Shown here piece by piece: positions 8,532 through 17,793 of a DNA stretch of 64,000 nucleotides; position 1 is the stretch's first letter; each line of letters opens with the position of its first letter. Source of the stretch: Coxiellaceae bacterium (GTDB taxonomy: Bacteria > Pseudomonadota > Gammaproteobacteria > Coxiellales > Coxiellaceae); contig JARGNX010000001.1 of assembly GCA_029210045.1 (NCBI GenBank), positions 261,600-325,599 on the forward strand, written 5' to 3'. The notes under the pieces were generated by a model. The model ran no database searches. It worked only from the letters and a program-made list of their open reading frames with translations, and had not been told where the DNA came from. Both the position numbers and the translations under genes were made by a program.

Positions 8532-9899
8532 ATGACAGAAACAACAATACCATCAAAAGAAGAAATCCTAGCGCGCCTTGATCGCTTGCCGGTGTGGCCA
8601 TACTCCTACTGGTTGCTATTAATTATTGGAATAGGCTTCTTTTTTAGTTTTTTTGATATCGTAACGATCGGTATTGCACTTCCGGTGTTTACTAAACAAT
8701 TTCATGTAACTACTGCAGCGGCGACGTGGACCATTACCAGTGGGCTGATTGGTTATATTATTGGCTCCCTATTGGATAGTCGATTATCAGATTTATGCGG
8801 ACGTAAAGTAGCATTGATACTGTCCGTGTTTTTCTTTAGTGGCGGCTCTATCTTATCGGCCACCAGCAGTGATTTAACCCAATTGATTATCTGGCGCTTT
8901 ATTATTGGTATGGGCATTGGTGCAGAGATTGCTAATGTAGTTACTTATATAGGGGAGTTGTCTCCGGCTGATCAGCGTGGGCGGTACAGTGCTATGTGTG
9001 TTACTTTCGCGTTTTTTGGTTTTGCATTTGTACCTTTTATTGGTTTGGCGTTAGTGCCACAATTTCCGTGGGGTTGGCGTCTGATGTTTGTGTTAGGAGG
9101 CTTGGGTGGTGTTGTCGTGTTATTTATGCGTTTATTTACACCGGAGTCGATACGTTGGTTGGTGTCACATAAAAAAATGCAGGAGGCTCACACGCAATTG
9201 TTAGAGTTAGAGCGTGAATGCCGGCATCGTATCCGCGCTGAATTACCTGAGCCTGTGGTGCAATCCTCGCATAGACAGCAGCATTCGAATCATAAGTTTT
9301 CCTCTGTGCTGCACTCTAGCGTAGTAGGGTATGTCGTGTTGTTTGCTTTGGTATGGGCATTTTATTATATCGGCAATTATGCTTGGTTAACGTTAGACAC
9401 TAAATTATTTATTTTGGCGGGATTTCAATTAAAAAATAGTTTGTTGTTGGTGTCGTTGTCATCAATGGGGTTTGTTTTTGGTTCACTATTTTCTATTTGG
9501 GCCAGTGATCGCTTTGAGCGTAAATGGTTTTGTTTTATTGTTAGTTTGTTGTGGGCTGGCATTTTATTAATTATTGGCTGGTGGACTAGCTTTGGCGTGA
9601 TATTGTTTTTTGGTTTTCTTGCTGCATTTTCTATTGGTGCGATTATTCCTGTGATGTATACCTTCACGGCTGAGCACTTTCCAACCCCGGTGCGCGCAAC
9701 CTGCATGTCGATCACCGATGGGGTCGGGCATATAGGTGGTGCGTTTTGCGGCCAGATTATATTTGCATTTTATTATTGGTATCAAGCCAGCGGGCGTGGA
9801 GTTTCGGTGGCTTTTACTGCGATGTCCATAACGGGCGTGTTCACGGCGTTACTGCTGCTGTTTGCACAAAAAAAGAACAGGAAAGCGCTCAACCAGTGA
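8532..9899 (+). CDS. Major facilitator superfamily transporter (sugar/acid symporter type)
   Basis: A 455-residue protein with twelve predicted membrane helices, the usual MFS number. MFS signatures are visible: the helix 2-3 loop motif SRLSDLCGRK (about 85-94), WRFIIGMGIGAE in helix 4, ELSPADQRGRY after helix 4, and a matching second-half loop SDRFERK. A hydrophilic central loop of about 60 residues divides the two six-helix halves. The helix 4-5 signature is typical of the metabolite:H+ symporter branch (sugars, aromatic or dicarboxylic acids). The start at 8532 was preferred to an ATG at 8505 because AAGGACG precedes it at good distance. Substrate unknown. Confidence 0.88.
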   Translation: MTETTIPSKEEILARLDRLPVWPYSYWLLLIIGIGFFFSFFDIVTIGIALPVFTKQFHVTTAAATWTITSGLIGYIIGSLLDSRLSDLCGRKVALILSVFFFSGGSILSATSSDLTQLIIWRFIIGMGIGAEIANVVTYIGELSPADQRGRYSAMCVTFAFFGFAFVPFIGLALVPQFPWGWRLMFVLGGLGGVVVLFMRLFTPESIRWLVSHKKMQEAHTQLLELERECRHRIRAELPEPVVQSSHRQQHSNHKFSSVLHSSVVGYVVLFALVWAFYYIGNYAWLTLDTKLFILAGFQLKNSLLLVSLSSMGFVFGSLFSIWASDRFERKWFCFIVSLLWAGILLIIGWWTSFGVILFFGFLAAFSIGAIIPVMYTFTAEHFPTPVRATCMSITDGVGHIGGAFCGQIIFAFYYWYQASGRGVSVAFTAMSITGVFTALLLLFAQKKNRKALNQ

Positions 9900-10000
9900 T
9901 AAAAAACACCCAAATATCAGTATGTTAACACTGCTCCTTAAGATTGCCTTAATAATTCACACTTAGACTGAATAGAGAGGGTATTGGGAGTAAGGCTACA

Positions 10001-12190
10001 TTGGCAACGATACATGTGTTAGATATACATGATTTTCTTAAGGCTGAACTGAGTGCAGATAGTGGGTGCTTAGCGGCGGGCGTGCGTGTTAGTCATTTGC
10101 GGATACAGCGGTTTCTATCTGGTGTAAAAGCGGGCGATCAGGTGTTATTTGTGACACCGATGCATGGCAAAAAATTTATGCATCGCTTGTCAGCCAGCAA
10201 CTTCGGTGAAGAACGTGTTTACTTATCAGCTATAGACCCGTTATCCATATACGAACAGCTTCATCATATTAAGCGCTACAGTGCGGCGAATTTCTTTCCG
10301 TTGGCGTCTTCTGTTGGCGTGCTATCATTTAATCAGTTAAGTAGAGACAAAGAATACATCACGACGAATTTACCTAATTATCACGCGGATCCTGTTAGCG
10401 GTAGTGTGTTTGAGGCGCCTGTGGAATCTGCAAAGATTACCGCGGATGATCATGTTCGCTTTTACTCAAGTGATGAAAGGTTTGCGGCTTCTCTAGACAA
10501 TTGCTTTAAAGAGGCAGGTTCAAGATCGCAAGCAAGCCTTGCGGCAGCGGGGCAGTTATGGCCGGAGCATAAGACTGAATTGCTACGTGACATTAGAGAG
10601 AGACGAGTGGCTTGTGTATTGTCTGATATGGACGAAACCTTTTTATTGACTGGACTAACAGCCGTTGTGGAAACTAATTTATGTCACGATTGTGATCGTG
10701 TGTATCTGCAATTGAAAAAATCCATACCGGGTATCTCAGGCTACCCAAGAACAGGGTCATCACAGCAACGCTTTACTTACCTAAAGCAGCAGCTGCACTT
10801 GAATTATAATCAAGGCCGTGGCCGAATATCAGAAGAGGCCTTTAGTGTTTTACATTCGGCGTTAGTTAATTTGCAATCACAGGAGTTGTATGGTGCTCAT
10901 TTGGATGCGTGGTTTAATGACCTGTCGTCACAAACAGACATATTGCCTCTTGACGATATACAGAAAATGCGAAAAGCTTATATTGGATTCGTGGAGCTAG
11001 AAAAGAGAGATGGATGTTATGGCGCGCGTGAAATAGAGTTGCGTTATATGCTGCATGCATGGATCAACAATGATACTCACCCTGATGCTATAAAGGCATT
11101 GGGTCGCGAATACCTAAGCAAATTGGATGAAATAACCAGTCGTTTGTATTTTAAGCGCATTGTTAGTCAGGATGGTCTTGAGTGTTTGCAAAAAGCAGAA
11201 AGGGGAGGAAGTGAAACACGTTTCTATACATCTAGACCTGCACCTACTGGGTTGGCTGCATTCGAGACGTTATCGATTGGTTCGACTGTATCGAATTTAT
11301 CGCGTGATGAAGTACGTAAACCAAGCAAACAATTGGATAAAATGAGTAAGTCGGCATCGTATTTGGATAGCCGGCGCCATAACTGTCACAAAAACGGAGA
11401 GGCTGGAGAAATATTAGGGCCAGTGCATTACAGCACTAAAATGATGTATCACACCATTCGTATGATTCTATCAGGTAAAAAATACGATCAAGCAGAAACA
11501 CAATTTTGCTGGTTGATGGATGATAATCCATTTGAGACGCACCCGGAATTGGTTCGACAATGTAATGCGTTATTTGCATTGCAGGGTATGAATTTACGTT
11601 GGAAGGTAGCGGTGCCATGTAAGGGAGGTGAATACTTGTTAGCTGCTAGCCCTCGACCTGAATTAGCTTCTTATGAAGCTGATAAGTCGGCTGCGATGTG
11701 TGAGCACTGTTTGCCGAGTAAATTGTTGTCGTTGATTTCAACGCGTTATGCCTTACTTGGAGGCGGGGCTGATATCGATGAATCATTATTTAAAGAAGCG
11801 TACGACCATGCTTGGCATCAAGTCTCGTTAACGCGTTCATTGCCTTTGGTAGCTGCTGCACCCGCGTCGGGTGTAACAGCGCAGTCGGTAAAATCGATGG
11901 ACAAAGCACTGGCTGAAATTGTGGCGCGTCGTGCACAAAGAGTCCCAGCAACGGTTGCACCTACTGAAGCAATAAAATCGACCCAGGAACTGCCGGTTGT
12001 TGAACCGGGTACGAGAGTTATTCGTACGGTTCGGGTAAGTGACGACCTTAGTGATTTGTTTACACCGATGCCACCTGCAGATGGTAAAGGTGTATCGCTA
12101 GAGGATTTGGATGATGATGAGGAAGGTCTTGATCCGGCGGCCATGGCTGCACGCGTTGAAGCGTATCTTACTGGTCCTTCAAAGCATTAA
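10001..12190 (+). CDS. Large protein of unknown function with HAD-like phosphatase motifs
   Basis: I do not recognise this 729-residue protein as a named family. A TTG start is likely: TAAGG lies 5-9 bases upstream, while the next in-frame ATG is about 54 codons in. Four stretches match the haloacid dehalogenase motif order: DMDET (Asp209, Asp211) after a hydrophobic strand, FYTSR (Thr410/Ser411), a possible Lys480, and WLMDDNP (Asp507/508). The span between motifs I and II is unusually long (about 200 residues), which implies a big cap insert. The last 130 residues are low-complexity and end in an acidic block (DLDDDEEGLD). There is no signal peptide. Stand-alone placement next to dotA makes a secreted effector possible, but that is inference. 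Confidence 0.6.
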   Translation: MATIHVLDIHDFLKAELSADSGCLAAGVRVSHLRIQRFLSGVKAGDQVLFVTPMHGKKFMHRLSASNFGEERVYLSAIDPLSIYEQLHHIKRYSAANFFPLASSVGVLSFNQLSRDKEYITTNLPNYHADPVSGSVFEAPVESAKITADDHVRFYSSDERFAASLDNCFKEAGSRSQASLAAAGQLWPEHKTELLRDIRERRVACVLSDMDETFLLTGLTAVVETNLCHDCDRVYLQLKKSIPGISGYPRTGSSQQRFTYLKQQLHLNYNQGRGRISEEAFSVLHSALVNLQSQELYGAHLDAWFNDLSSQTDILPLDDIQKMRKAYIGFVELEKRDGCYGAREIELRYMLHAWINNDTHPDAIKALGREYLSKLDEITSRLYFKRIVSQDGLECLQKAERGGSETRFYTSRPAPTGLAAFETLSIGSTVSNLSRDEVRKPSKQLDKMSKSASYLDSRRHNCHKNGEAGEILGPVHYSTKMMYHTIRMILSGKKYDQAETQFCWLMDDNPFETHPELVRQCNALFALQGMNLRWKVAVPCKGGEYLLAASPRPELASYEADKSAAMCEHCLPSKLLSLISTRYALLGGGADIDESLFKEAYDHAWHQVSLTRSLPLVAAAPASGVTAQSVKSMDKALAEIVARRAQRVPATVAPTEAIKSTQELPVVEPGTRVIRTVRVSDDLSDLFTPMPPADGKGVSLEDLDDDEEGLDPAAMAARVEAYLTGPSKH

Positions 12191-12299
12191 TCATAACGTA
12201 CATAACCACCATTAGCCTTACCTTGCATTCATGGGGTGATTTATATATTCTTTCGCCGAAGAGCATAGTTTTTATATATACAGCGGAAAAGATAACGTA

Positions 12300-13088
12300 A
12301 TGAAAACCATACAAGATTTCCAGCGCCTGAAACAGGCTGATCAAAAAATAGTCATGGTGACATGCTATAGCCATTGGTCAGCGCAGATTATGGATCAAAC
12401 CGAGATCGATTGCCTATTGGTCGGTGACAGTGTGGCGATGGTCGAGCATGGTTATGACAGTACACTAAAAGCCACTGTCGATATGATGGAAATGCACGTC
12501 GAAGCGGTGGCGCGTGGTGCCAAATCCAAGTTTATTGTGGGTGATCTGCCGTTCTTGTCTTATCGTAAAGGATTAACCGCGACGATGGATGCGGTGGAGC
12601 GGTTAATGCGCGCAGGTGCTAATGCGGTTAAGCTCGAAGGTGCTGCTGGCAATTTAGATTTAGTTAAGCATATTGTGGAATCCGGTGTACCAGTGATGGG
12701 GCATTTAGGTTTAACCCCACAGATGGTGAATCAGTTAGGCGGTTATAAAGTGCAGGGCCGTGGTGATGAAGCCGCTGGTTTATTGTTGCAACAAGCAAAA
12801 GCACTCGAAACGGCAGGTTGTTTTAGTCTGGTTTTAGAGTGCGTACCCGAATTAGTGGCCGAGCAAGTGACTCAAGCGTTAGCTATCCCCACCATTGGAA
12901 TTGGTGCGGGAGCAAAAACATCAGGGCAAGTGTTGGTGTTTCATGACATGCTAGGCATGAATAATTTTAATAGCAAATTTATTAAGCGTTATCTCAACGG
13001 ACAAGAGTTATTAGTGCAAGCGTTTAACCAATATAAACACGAAGTGCAAACGCAAGCATTTCCACAAGCAGAACATTGTTATGCCTAA
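12300..13088 (+). CDS. panB: 3-methyl-2-oxobutanoate hydroxymethyltransferase
   Basis: First step of pantothenate synthesis: transfers a hydroxymethyl group from methylene-tetrahydrofolate to alpha-ketoisovalerate. The 262-residue TIM-barrel protein shows the family blocks MVTCYSHWSA, LLVGDSVAMV (metal-binding Asp), GANAVKLEGA, VMGHLGLTPQ and IGIGAGAKTSGQVLV. Length is normal. Its 3' end overlaps panC by 8 bp and it starts a panB-panC-panD-coaBC run that makes most of the route to 4'-phosphopantetheine. The ketopantoate reductase gene (panE or equivalent) is not nearby. Confidence 0.96.
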   Translation: MKTIQDFQRLKQADQKIVMVTCYSHWSAQIMDQTEIDCLLVGDSVAMVEHGYDSTLKATVDMMEMHVEAVARGAKSKFIVGDLPFLSYRKGLTATMDAVERLMRAGANAVKLEGAAGNLDLVKHIVESGVPVMGHLGLTPQMVNQLGGYKVQGRGDEAAGLLLQQAKALETAGCFSLVLECVPELVAEQVTQALAIPTIGIGAGAKTSGQVLVFHDMLGMNNFNSKFIKRYLNGQELLVQAFNQYKHEVQTQAFPQAEHCYA

Positions 13089-13845
13089 AATCATTAAATC
13101 CATTTCCGAATGGCAGCAGTGGCGCCAAAGCTTTAATACTCAGCATATGTCGATCGGCTTTGTTCCTACCATGGGTAATCTGCATCAAGGTCATTTGGAG
13201 TTAGTTAAACAAGCGCAAGCTGAAAATGATTTTGTTGTGGTATCGATATTTGTTAATCCTACCCAATTTAATAATCCAGATGATTTGCAAAAATACCCAC
13301 GCAGTTTGCAGCAAGATCTTGCTCACTTAAAAGCGCTGGATGTGGATATGGTATTTGTGCCGGCGATACAAGATATGTACCCATTGGAGTATCGCTATCA
13401 GCTGAAAGAAGTGAAGCTTAGTCATATCATGGAAGGGCAGCATCGCCCGGGTCACTTTGATGGTGTGTTGACCGTGGTATTAAAGCTATTAAATTTGGTG
13501 CAACCGCAGCGTGTGTATCTGGGTGAAAAAGATTACCAGCAGTACCAGCTTATTAAAGACATGGTCAAGGCTTTGTTTTTACCGATAGACGTAATTGCCT
13601 GCCCGATTGTGCGAGACGAGCATGGGTTGGCTTTGAGTTCACGCAATAATCGTTTGTCTGAGCAAGGGATAAAAAAAGCGCGTGAATTTGCCGGGCGATT
13701 AATGCAGGGCGACGCGGCGAGTGTCAAAGCAGTATTGGAGCAGGCTGGTTATAGCATCGATTATATTGAAGATTATCAAGGACGACGTTACGCCGCTGTC
13801 TACGTAGAAGATGTGCGGTTGATTGATAACGTAGAAATTAAGTGA
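13081..13845 (+). CDS. panC: Pantothenate synthetase
   Basis: Joins pantoate and beta-alanine with ATP hydrolysis via a pantoyl-adenylate intermediate. The 254-residue protein has the nucleotidyltransferase HxGH-type motif in MGNLHQGHL (about residues 31-39), FVNPTQF for pantoate binding, QHRPGHFDGVLTVV, GEKDYQQYQ and the SSRNNRLS loop. It is somewhat shorter at the C-terminus than the E. coli enzyme (about 283 aa), the reduced part being the dimerisation domain. It overlaps panB by 8 bp and is followed 7 bp later by panD. Confidence 0.96.
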   Translation: MPKIIKSISEWQQWRQSFNTQHMSIGFVPTMGNLHQGHLELVKQAQAENDFVVVSIFVNPTQFNNPDDLQKYPRSLQQDLAHLKALDVDMVFVPAIQDMYPLEYRYQLKEVKLSHIMEGQHRPGHFDGVLTVVLKLLNLVQPQRVYLGEKDYQQYQLIKDMVKALFLPIDVIACPIVRDEHGLALSSRNNRLSEQGIKKAREFAGRLMQGDAASVKAVLEQAGYSIDYIEDYQGRRYAAVYVEDVRLIDNVEIK

Positions 13846-13852
13846 GAAGTAA

Positions 13853-14191
13853 ATGTTAATTACGGTAATGAAATCCAAGATCGCCTATGCGACGGTCACT
13901 CAAACTGAGTTGTTTTATGTGGGCAGTATTACAATAGATAAAGATATGATTGATGCGGCAGGTTTGCGTGTGAATGAAAAAGTGCAAATCGTTAATGTTA
14001 ATAATGGCGAGCGTTTTGAAACCTACGTTATCGAAGGTGAGGCAGGTAGCAAGGTGATAGGGGTCAATGGCCCGGCAGCTCGTTTGGCGCAGCCAGGTGA
14101 TGAGCTGTTTATTATCTCTTACGCCATGATCGATCCAGATAAAGAAACTTTAGAGCCAATCGTGGTAGACTTAAAGCATGAGCTTAACTAA
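13853..14191 (+). CDS. panD: Aspartate 1-decarboxylase (pyruvoyl enzyme)
   Basis: Makes beta-alanine from aspartate for panC. The 112-residue proenzyme cleaves itself at Gly24-Ser25 (context YVGSITID), and Ser25 becomes the pyruvoyl cofactor; that site is intact and at the canonical position. Conserved GVNGPAARL and [11 protein letters not shown] are present. The stop overlaps the coaBC start by 14 bp, so the pair should be co-translated. Some related intracellular bacteria lack parts of this route, so its completeness here is notable. Confidence 0.95.
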   Translation: MLITVMKSKIAYATVTQTELFYVGSITIDKDMIDAAGLRVNEKVQIVNVNNGERFETYVIEGEAGSKVIGVNGPAARLAQPGDELFIISYAMIDPDKETLEPIVVDLKHELN

Positions 14192-15392
14192 AAACATATT
14201 AATAGGTGTCACCGGTGGCATAGCGGCTTATAAGTCAGCTGAGTTGGTGCGTTTATTTATTAAGCAAGGGCATCAGGTGCGCGTGGTCATGACAGCCGCC
14301 GCTAAAGCATTTATTCAGCCCATGACATTTCAAGCATTAACTGGTCATCGTGTCTATGATGATTTGCTTGATGATCAAACCGATAACGCAATGGCGCATA
14401 TTGATTTGGCACGTTGGGCAGATGATATTATCATTGCGCCGGCTAGTGCGGATTGTATAGCGCGTATTAGTTTAGGTTTGGCGAATGATTTATTAGCCAC
14501 AATATGCTTGGCAACGACGAGTCGTCTTATTATCGCGCCAGCAATGAATCAACACATGTGGCTCAATGCTGTGACGCAAGAGCATGTGCAGCGATTGTTG
14601 CAGCGTGATGTGGTTATGTTAGGCCCCGATCAAGGTGAGCAAGCTTGTGGTGAAGTGGGCCCTGGCAGAATGCTTGAGCCAGAAGCTATTGTAAAAAATT
14701 GGCAAGCACTAAACCAGCCACAGATTTTAGCCGGACAGCATTGGGTGATTACCGCAGGTCCAACGCAAGAAGCGATCGATCCAGTGCGTTACTTATCAAA
14801 TCACAGCTCTGGAAAAATGGGTTATGCCTTAGCGCAAGCGGCGCAGCAATTGGGTGCACAAGTGACACTGATTTCCGGGCCGACAGCGTTAGCTGATCCT
14901 ACTAATGTTGCTATGAAGCGAGTAACGACTGCTGTGCAAATGCAGCAAGCGGTGATGGCCGCGATGCCAAACGCAGATGGTTTTATTGCTGCGGCAGCCG
15001 TGGCGGACTTTCGTCCGCAAGTAGTGGCTACGCAGAAAATTAAAAAGCACTTAGCAGAAACTTCAGTTAACCTTATAAAAAACCCGGATATATTGGCTGA
15101 AGTCGCTACCAGTTTTCCGAATTGCTTTGTTGTAGGCTTCGCGCTCGAGACTGAAGATTTACTCAAGCATGCTGAGCGTAAACTGCAAGCGAAAGGCTTA
15201 GATGCGATTATTGCGAATCAATTAGTTGAGGGTGAAACCTTTGGCGGCGAGCACAATAAAGTAACTGTGTTAACTTGTGATGGTAAACACCATGACTTAC
15301 CCCAGCAGTCTAAATCTACGTTGGCTGCTACGTTGCTGCATTTCTTGTATCAATACAAATCCTTACCCATTAATAAAAAGCAGTTAGTGTAG
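14178..15392 (+). CDS. coaBC: Bifunctional phosphopantothenoylcysteine decarboxylase / phosphopantothenate-cysteine ligase
   Basis: Carries out two successive coenzyme A steps. The N-terminal flavoprotein domain (about 1-180) has His74 in HIDLARWAD, Asn124 in PAMNQHMW and Cys157 in [12 protein letters not shown], the expected decarboxylase set. The C-terminal ligase domain (about 188-395) starts with [14 protein letters not shown] and [13 protein letters not shown] and holds AAAVADFRP and KIKKH. Length (404 aa) is normal. It is the last gene of the pan run; 44 bp separate it from the next gene, with no clear terminator. Confidence 0.96.
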   Translation: MSLTKNILIGVTGGIAAYKSAELVRLFIKQGHQVRVVMTAAAKAFIQPMTFQALTGHRVYDDLLDDQTDNAMAHIDLARWADDIIIAPASADCIARISLGLANDLLATICLATTSRLIIAPAMNQHMWLNAVTQEHVQRLLQRDVVMLGPDQGEQACGEVGPGRMLEPEAIVKNWQALNQPQILAGQHWVITAGPTQEAIDPVRYLSNHSSGKMGYALAQAAQQLGAQVTLISGPTALADPTNVAMKRVTTAVQMQQAVMAAMPNADGFIAAAAVADFRPQVVATQKIKKHLAETSVNLIKNPDILAEVATSFPNCFVVGFALETEDLLKHAERKLQAKGLDAIIANQLVEGETFGGEHNKVTVLTCDGKHHDLPQQSKSTLAATLLHFLYQYKSLPINKKQLV

Positions 15393-15436
15393 TTTCATCT
15401 ATAATCTCCTTTATTAAAGTCTATGGGAGAGAACGG

Positions 15437-15658
15437 ATGAAGATCAGGACAGGTGCAATGGTGGCAGCAGTAGCTTTCTCAGTTATCGTTTTATCAGGTT
15501 GTACAAGGCAAAACGTTGGCATAGGTGTCGGCGCTGGTGCCGGTGCGTTGGTCGGTAGTGCCATCAGTGGTGGTAGTGGTGTGGGTATTGCGGTAGGTGC
15601 GATTGGTGGGGCGCTTGCTGGTAATGCTATTGCCAAAGACACAGGTAGTCAAAATTAA
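15437..15658 (+). CDS. Small glycine-zipper lipoprotein
   Basis: A 73-residue protein with a lipoprotein signal peptide and lipobox LSGC (Cys22). Most of the rest is two glycine-zipper segments (GIGVGAGAGALVGSAISGG, then VGIAVGAIGGALAGNAIA), as in OsmB, SlyB and the 2TM glycine-zipper family. It should sit at the inner face of the outer membrane or in the periplasm, possibly as a stress-related envelope protein. GGGAGAG lies about 7 bases before the ATG. Exact role unknown. Confidence 0.82.
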   Translation: MKIRTGAMVAAVAFSVIVLSGCTRQNVGIGVGAGAGALVGSAISGGSGVGIAVGAIGGALAGNAIAKDTGSQN

Positions 15659-15807
15659 GTTGTTCTATAGAAAACATCAAGCCGCATAGCGTACGTATAA
15701 CAGGTTGTGATGCAGCCCTGTTGACCGCTATGCCATTCAAGGGTTGTACACCCTGTTCTCTTGTGACTAGAATCCTGTTCTGCTTTGCATGCAACTGGAT
15801 ATTACTG

Positions 15808-17793
15808 ATGAATAAAATATGGCTGTTTTTAGTTCGCGCAATGATTGTCTGCGTTTTGTCCACAATAAGTTTAGCTTATGCTGATAGTGCCATAGATACC
15901 CTTTCAAATAAATTCATACCAAACGGGGCAGTGCTCAACATGGTGCATGATGCGGCGAATAGAACGCTATTTGTTGCAGGTAAGTTTACAGGTTTTGGTG
16001 TGAAAACCGGTGGTGGTGCATTGTTTAAACAGGATGGCAGGCTGATTGAACACAGCCCGATATTTAATGGTAGCGTGCTTGCCGCTATTGCGGATGGTAG
16101 TGGTGGCTTCTATGTGGGGGGTAGTTTTACCGGTGTGAATGCTACAGGCATACCGTATTTGGCTCATATAAATCAACGTGGGGTCATTGATTCTCATTTT
16201 AAGCCAGCAATAGATGCGCCAGTGAGGCACCTTGCCAAAGTGGCCACCCGGTTGTATGTGTCAACAGATCACCGCGTGTATGAGGTTGATCTGTTATCAG
16301 GAGAAGTGTTGCCAGCATTTTCTGTTCGTGTTGATCATCTTATATATGATATGCAAGCCGGCCCACAAGGTGTTTACATTGGCGGTAATTTTAAGCATGT
16401 TAATGGCATCGCCTGGGCGAATTTTGCTAAAGTTAGTCGCAACACTGGCGTCCTTGATAGCAGTTACTATCAAACAAGCGATATTGTAAATAAAATTCTA
16501 CTAGCCACAAATGATGCATTGTATATATCAAATTACGCCGCTCCACTTAAAATAATTAAGCTCCACAAGTCAGCAGGTACCGTTGATCTTGATTTTTGTG
16601 CGGGTAATATTCTTCAGCCACCTTTGGTTATAGCTACTGACAGTGGTTGGTTATATGCTTCGTTTAATACGCCACCCTACCTTCGTCGCTATGTCGCTAA
16701 AACCGGGAAAGTAGATAGTCGCTTCTTCGTTCGTCTTGATGGATCACCTAGCACGATTACATTTGACGATAAGTATATGTACGTAAGCACACATGCCGGA
16801 GTTGCAAGATTTGATAAGCTTCACTTTGTGCATGATACAAATTATCACCCGGTTGTGTCGAGCAGCGTGGTGACAGCGGCTCATAATAACGATGAGTTAT
16901 TTTTAGGTGGACATTTTAATAGTGCTGGCCGTGTGGGCTCTGCGTATTTAGCTAAAATTAATTTATCAACAGGTGTGCTTGATCAGCATTTTAATCCGTC
17001 AATCAATCATGCCGTGTACGCTTTATTGCTTGATCAGCATCGTTTATTTATTGGTGGAGAATTTACAGCTGTTAATGAGCAGCATGCCGATAGAATCGCC
17101 ATGTTATCACCGGAAACTGGTGAACTTGATCAAGCATTTTTGCCTCAAGCAGATGCGCCGGTATATGTCATTAAGAAGCATCGTGGCTATTTATTTGTTG
17201 GCGGTAAGTTTGTCACCATCGGAGGGCGCAAGGAAGACTACTTGGCTCGATTTAAGTTGAGTGATCTGTCGCAAGACAGCCGTTTTGCATTAGGGCAGGA
17301 TAATACAGTATGGGATGTCGCTTTTAGTGGTAAACACTTATATGTTGGTGGTGATTTCGCGGAGCATCTGAATGATTATTCTTTAGATACTGGGATTAAA
17401 TTAACCAAGTTTAAACCGATTATTAGCGGCAGAGTAAGGCGGTTGCTATTTGATGTTGATCATGTGTATGCCACAGGTAATTTTCCTGAAGTGGTTGTTC
17501 GGTTAAATCCGCGAACGGGCAGAAGGCGACCAAAATTCAAACCCAATATCACGGGTGAGGGTTTTTCTTTAGCTAGGCACGGAGAGTATATTTATGTTGG
17601 TACGAATCATTCATTGGTGCGTTTAGATAGCGTAACAGCCGAGCAAGATATGCGCTTTAATCCAAATCCAAACGGGACGGTTTATCAAACGCTGGTGGAT
17701 GACGATAGCTTGTTTGCGAGTGGTTACTTTACGCGTTTTGCGGATCAATTTGAGCCTTATTTAACATTAATTAAGTTGAGCCGTGCTCAATGA
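15808..17793 (+). CDS. Exported beta-propeller-like repeat protein (delta-60 type repeats)
   Basis: A 661-residue exported protein. The ATG at 15808 was chosen over a TTG at 15721 because it begins a clean signal peptide (MNKIWLFLVRAMIVCVLSTI, cleavage near AYADSA). The body has about ten repeats of 45-60 residues with the pattern LFVGGKFTxVxG...LARxN..TGxLDxxFxP, for example LYVGGDFAEHLND and LFIGGEFTAVNEQ, each pairing a strand with G-G-x-F and a TG-x-x-D-x-x-F turn. This pattern is known from delta-60/DUF5122-type proteins and predicts a beta-propeller. It overlaps the convergent FG-GAP gene by 7 bp. Function is unknown; surface binding is a guess. Confidence 0.75.
   Translation: MNKIWLFLVRAMIVCVLSTISLAYADSAIDTLSNKFIPNGAVLNMVHDAANRTLFVAGKFTGFGVKTGGGALFKQDGRLIEHSPIFNGSVLAAIADGSGGFYVGGSFTGVNATGIPYLAHINQRGVIDSHFKPAIDAPVRHLAKVATRLYVSTDHRVYEVDLLSGEVLPAFSVRVDHLIYDMQAGPQGVYIGGNFKHVNGIAWANFAKVSRNTGVLDSSYYQTSDIVNKILLATNDALYISNYAAPLKIIKLHKSAGTVDLDFCAGNILQPPLVIATDSGWLYASFNTPPYLRRYVAKTGKVDSRFFVRLDGSPSTITFDDKYMYVSTHAGVARFDKLHFVHDTNYHPVVSSSVVTAAHNNDELFLGGHFNSAGRVGSAYLAKINLSTGVLDQHFNPSINHAVYALLLDQHRLFIGGEFTAVNEQHADRIAMLSPETGELDQAFLPQADAPVYVIKKHRGYLFVGGKFVTIGGRKEDYLARFKLSDLSQDSRFALGQDNTVWDVAFSGKHLYVGGDFAEHLNDYSLDTGIKLTKFKPIISGRVRRLLFDVDHVYATGNFPEVVVRLNPRTGRRRPKFKPNITGEGFSLARHGEYIYVGTNHSLVRLDSVTAEQDMRFNPNPNGTVYQTLVDDDSLFASGYFTRFADQFEPYLTLIKLSRAQ

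Noticed and set aside
8371-8601. 76-residue minus-strand ORF across hairpin copy A
   Set aside because: It is read through the inverted repeat and into the antisense of the MFS gene; no ribosome site or recognisable domain.
15721-15807. N-terminal extension of the delta-60 repeat protein from TTG 15721
   Set aside because: It would bury the clear signal peptide that starts at ATG 15808.
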